The notes under the pieces were generated by a model. That model did no database searches. It was given only the letters and a program-made list of their open reading frames with translations, and was not told the origin of the DNA. This document shows, in pieces, positions 6,800-6,962 of a stretch of 6,962 bases of DNA. Source of the stretch: Planctomycetota bacterium (lineage in GTDB: Bacteria > Planctomycetota > Planctomycetia > Pirellulales > Thermoguttaceae). The position numbers were made by a program, and so were the translations under genes. The number at the start of each line of letters is the position of its first letter. Positions within the stretch are counted from its first letter, which is position 1. The stretch covers positions 1 through 6,962 of the forward strand of contig JANXQG010000081.1 of NCBI GenBank assembly GCA_025356915.1. Reading direction: 5' to 3'.

Positions 6800-6859
6800 C
6801 CGCCCCTGTTGAGGAACGAGAAGAGCAAGGCCAGACTTTAACCGCTAACCGCGTTAGGA

Positions 6860-6962
6860 CCGGCGAATCAATAACTGTACTCATCTCGCTCCGCGAGATG
6901 CATTCCATCTCGCGGAGCGAGATGAGTACGTTCCGAAAACCCGACACTTATTGATTCGCCGG
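6860..6962. repeat. Nested inverted-repeat element with 15-bp termini
   Basis: CCGGCGAATCAATAA (6860-6874) is matched by its exact reverse complement at 6948-6962, the last bases of the window. The 103-base unit encloses a long central palindrome (6877-6929) offset to the left: 2 bases separate it from the left terminus and 18 from the right. It encodes nothing credible. The architecture resembles a small non-autonomous mobile element (MITE-like) or a dispersed palindromic repeat. No target-site duplication can be judged because the right flank is outside the window. Just left of it, the heptamer TAACCGC is repeated in tandem (6839-6852) and CTAAC/GTTAG form a small stem (6845-6857), which may belong to the same repeat family. 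Confidence 0.7.
6877..6929. repeat. 24-bp perfect stem made of two self-complementary 19-base units
   Basis: Bases 6877-6900 and 6906-6929 are exact reverse complements with a 5-base loop (CATTC). Each arm contains its own palindrome: CATCTCGC-TCC-GCGAGATG at 6882-6900 and CATCTCGC-GGA-GCGAGATG at 6906-6924. The same 8-mer and its complement therefore each appear twice, and the region can fold as one long hairpin or as two short ones side by side. It lies upstream of the isomerase-like gene's promoter and could act as a transcription barrier or protein-binding site. Confidence 0.85.

Noticed and set aside
6765..6954. Short open frames on both strands across the repeat, with mirror-like translations
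   Set aside because: The similar translations on opposite strands are a by-product of the perfect inverted repeat. There is no ribosome binding site or protein-like composition.
6860..6962. CRISPR repeat or attachment site
   Set aside because: Only one inverted unit is present, without regularly spaced direct repeats, spacers, cas genes, an integrase or a tRNA.

Overview
The window looks like a stretch of a GC-rich planctomycete chromosome, most likely Pirellulales-like. This is inferred from gene content rather than from a marker gene: two adjacent Gfo/Idh/MocA oxidoreductases and a sugar-isomerase-like protein, all with textbook twin-arginine (Tat) signals, beside a secreted HEAT-repeat protein. 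No rRNA, tRNA, CRISPR array, transposase or phage gene is visible.

All four genes lie on the minus strand, so transcription runs from high to low coordinates. At the right edge (6860-6962) is a nested inverted-repeat element. Next is a clear sigma70-type promoter (6740-6768), then a Tat-exported protein with an L-fucose/L-arabinose-isomerase-like fold (6694-5234). A 283-base gap follows, holding a second promoter with the same -10 hexamer (5041-5068). That promoter appears to drive a three-gene operon: Gfo/Idh/MocA copy 1 (4950-3673), copy 2 (3600-2314) and a HEAT-repeat protein with a secretion signal (2249-96). The internal gaps are 72 and 64 bases, each with its own AAGGA-type ribosome binding site. 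A perfect 8-bp hairpin 14 bases after the last stop closes the unit.

The two oxidoreductases are tandem paralogues. By direct count 63 of their last 72 residues are identical, and 27-base runs match exactly at DNA level. Both keep the Rossmann glycine motif, the EKP lysine motif and the GGG...H..D motif, so both look catalytically competent.

The likely theme is handling of a sugar or sugar-derived compound outside the cytoplasm: an isomerase-like enzyme and two cofactor-loaded oxidoreductases exported folded by Tat, plus a repeat protein that could act as scaffold or binding partner. The substrate cannot be read from the sequence. The best candidates for something new are this exported gene set with shared promoter architecture, and the right-edge repeat, whose arms can fold either as one 24-bp stem or as two 8-bp hairpins.
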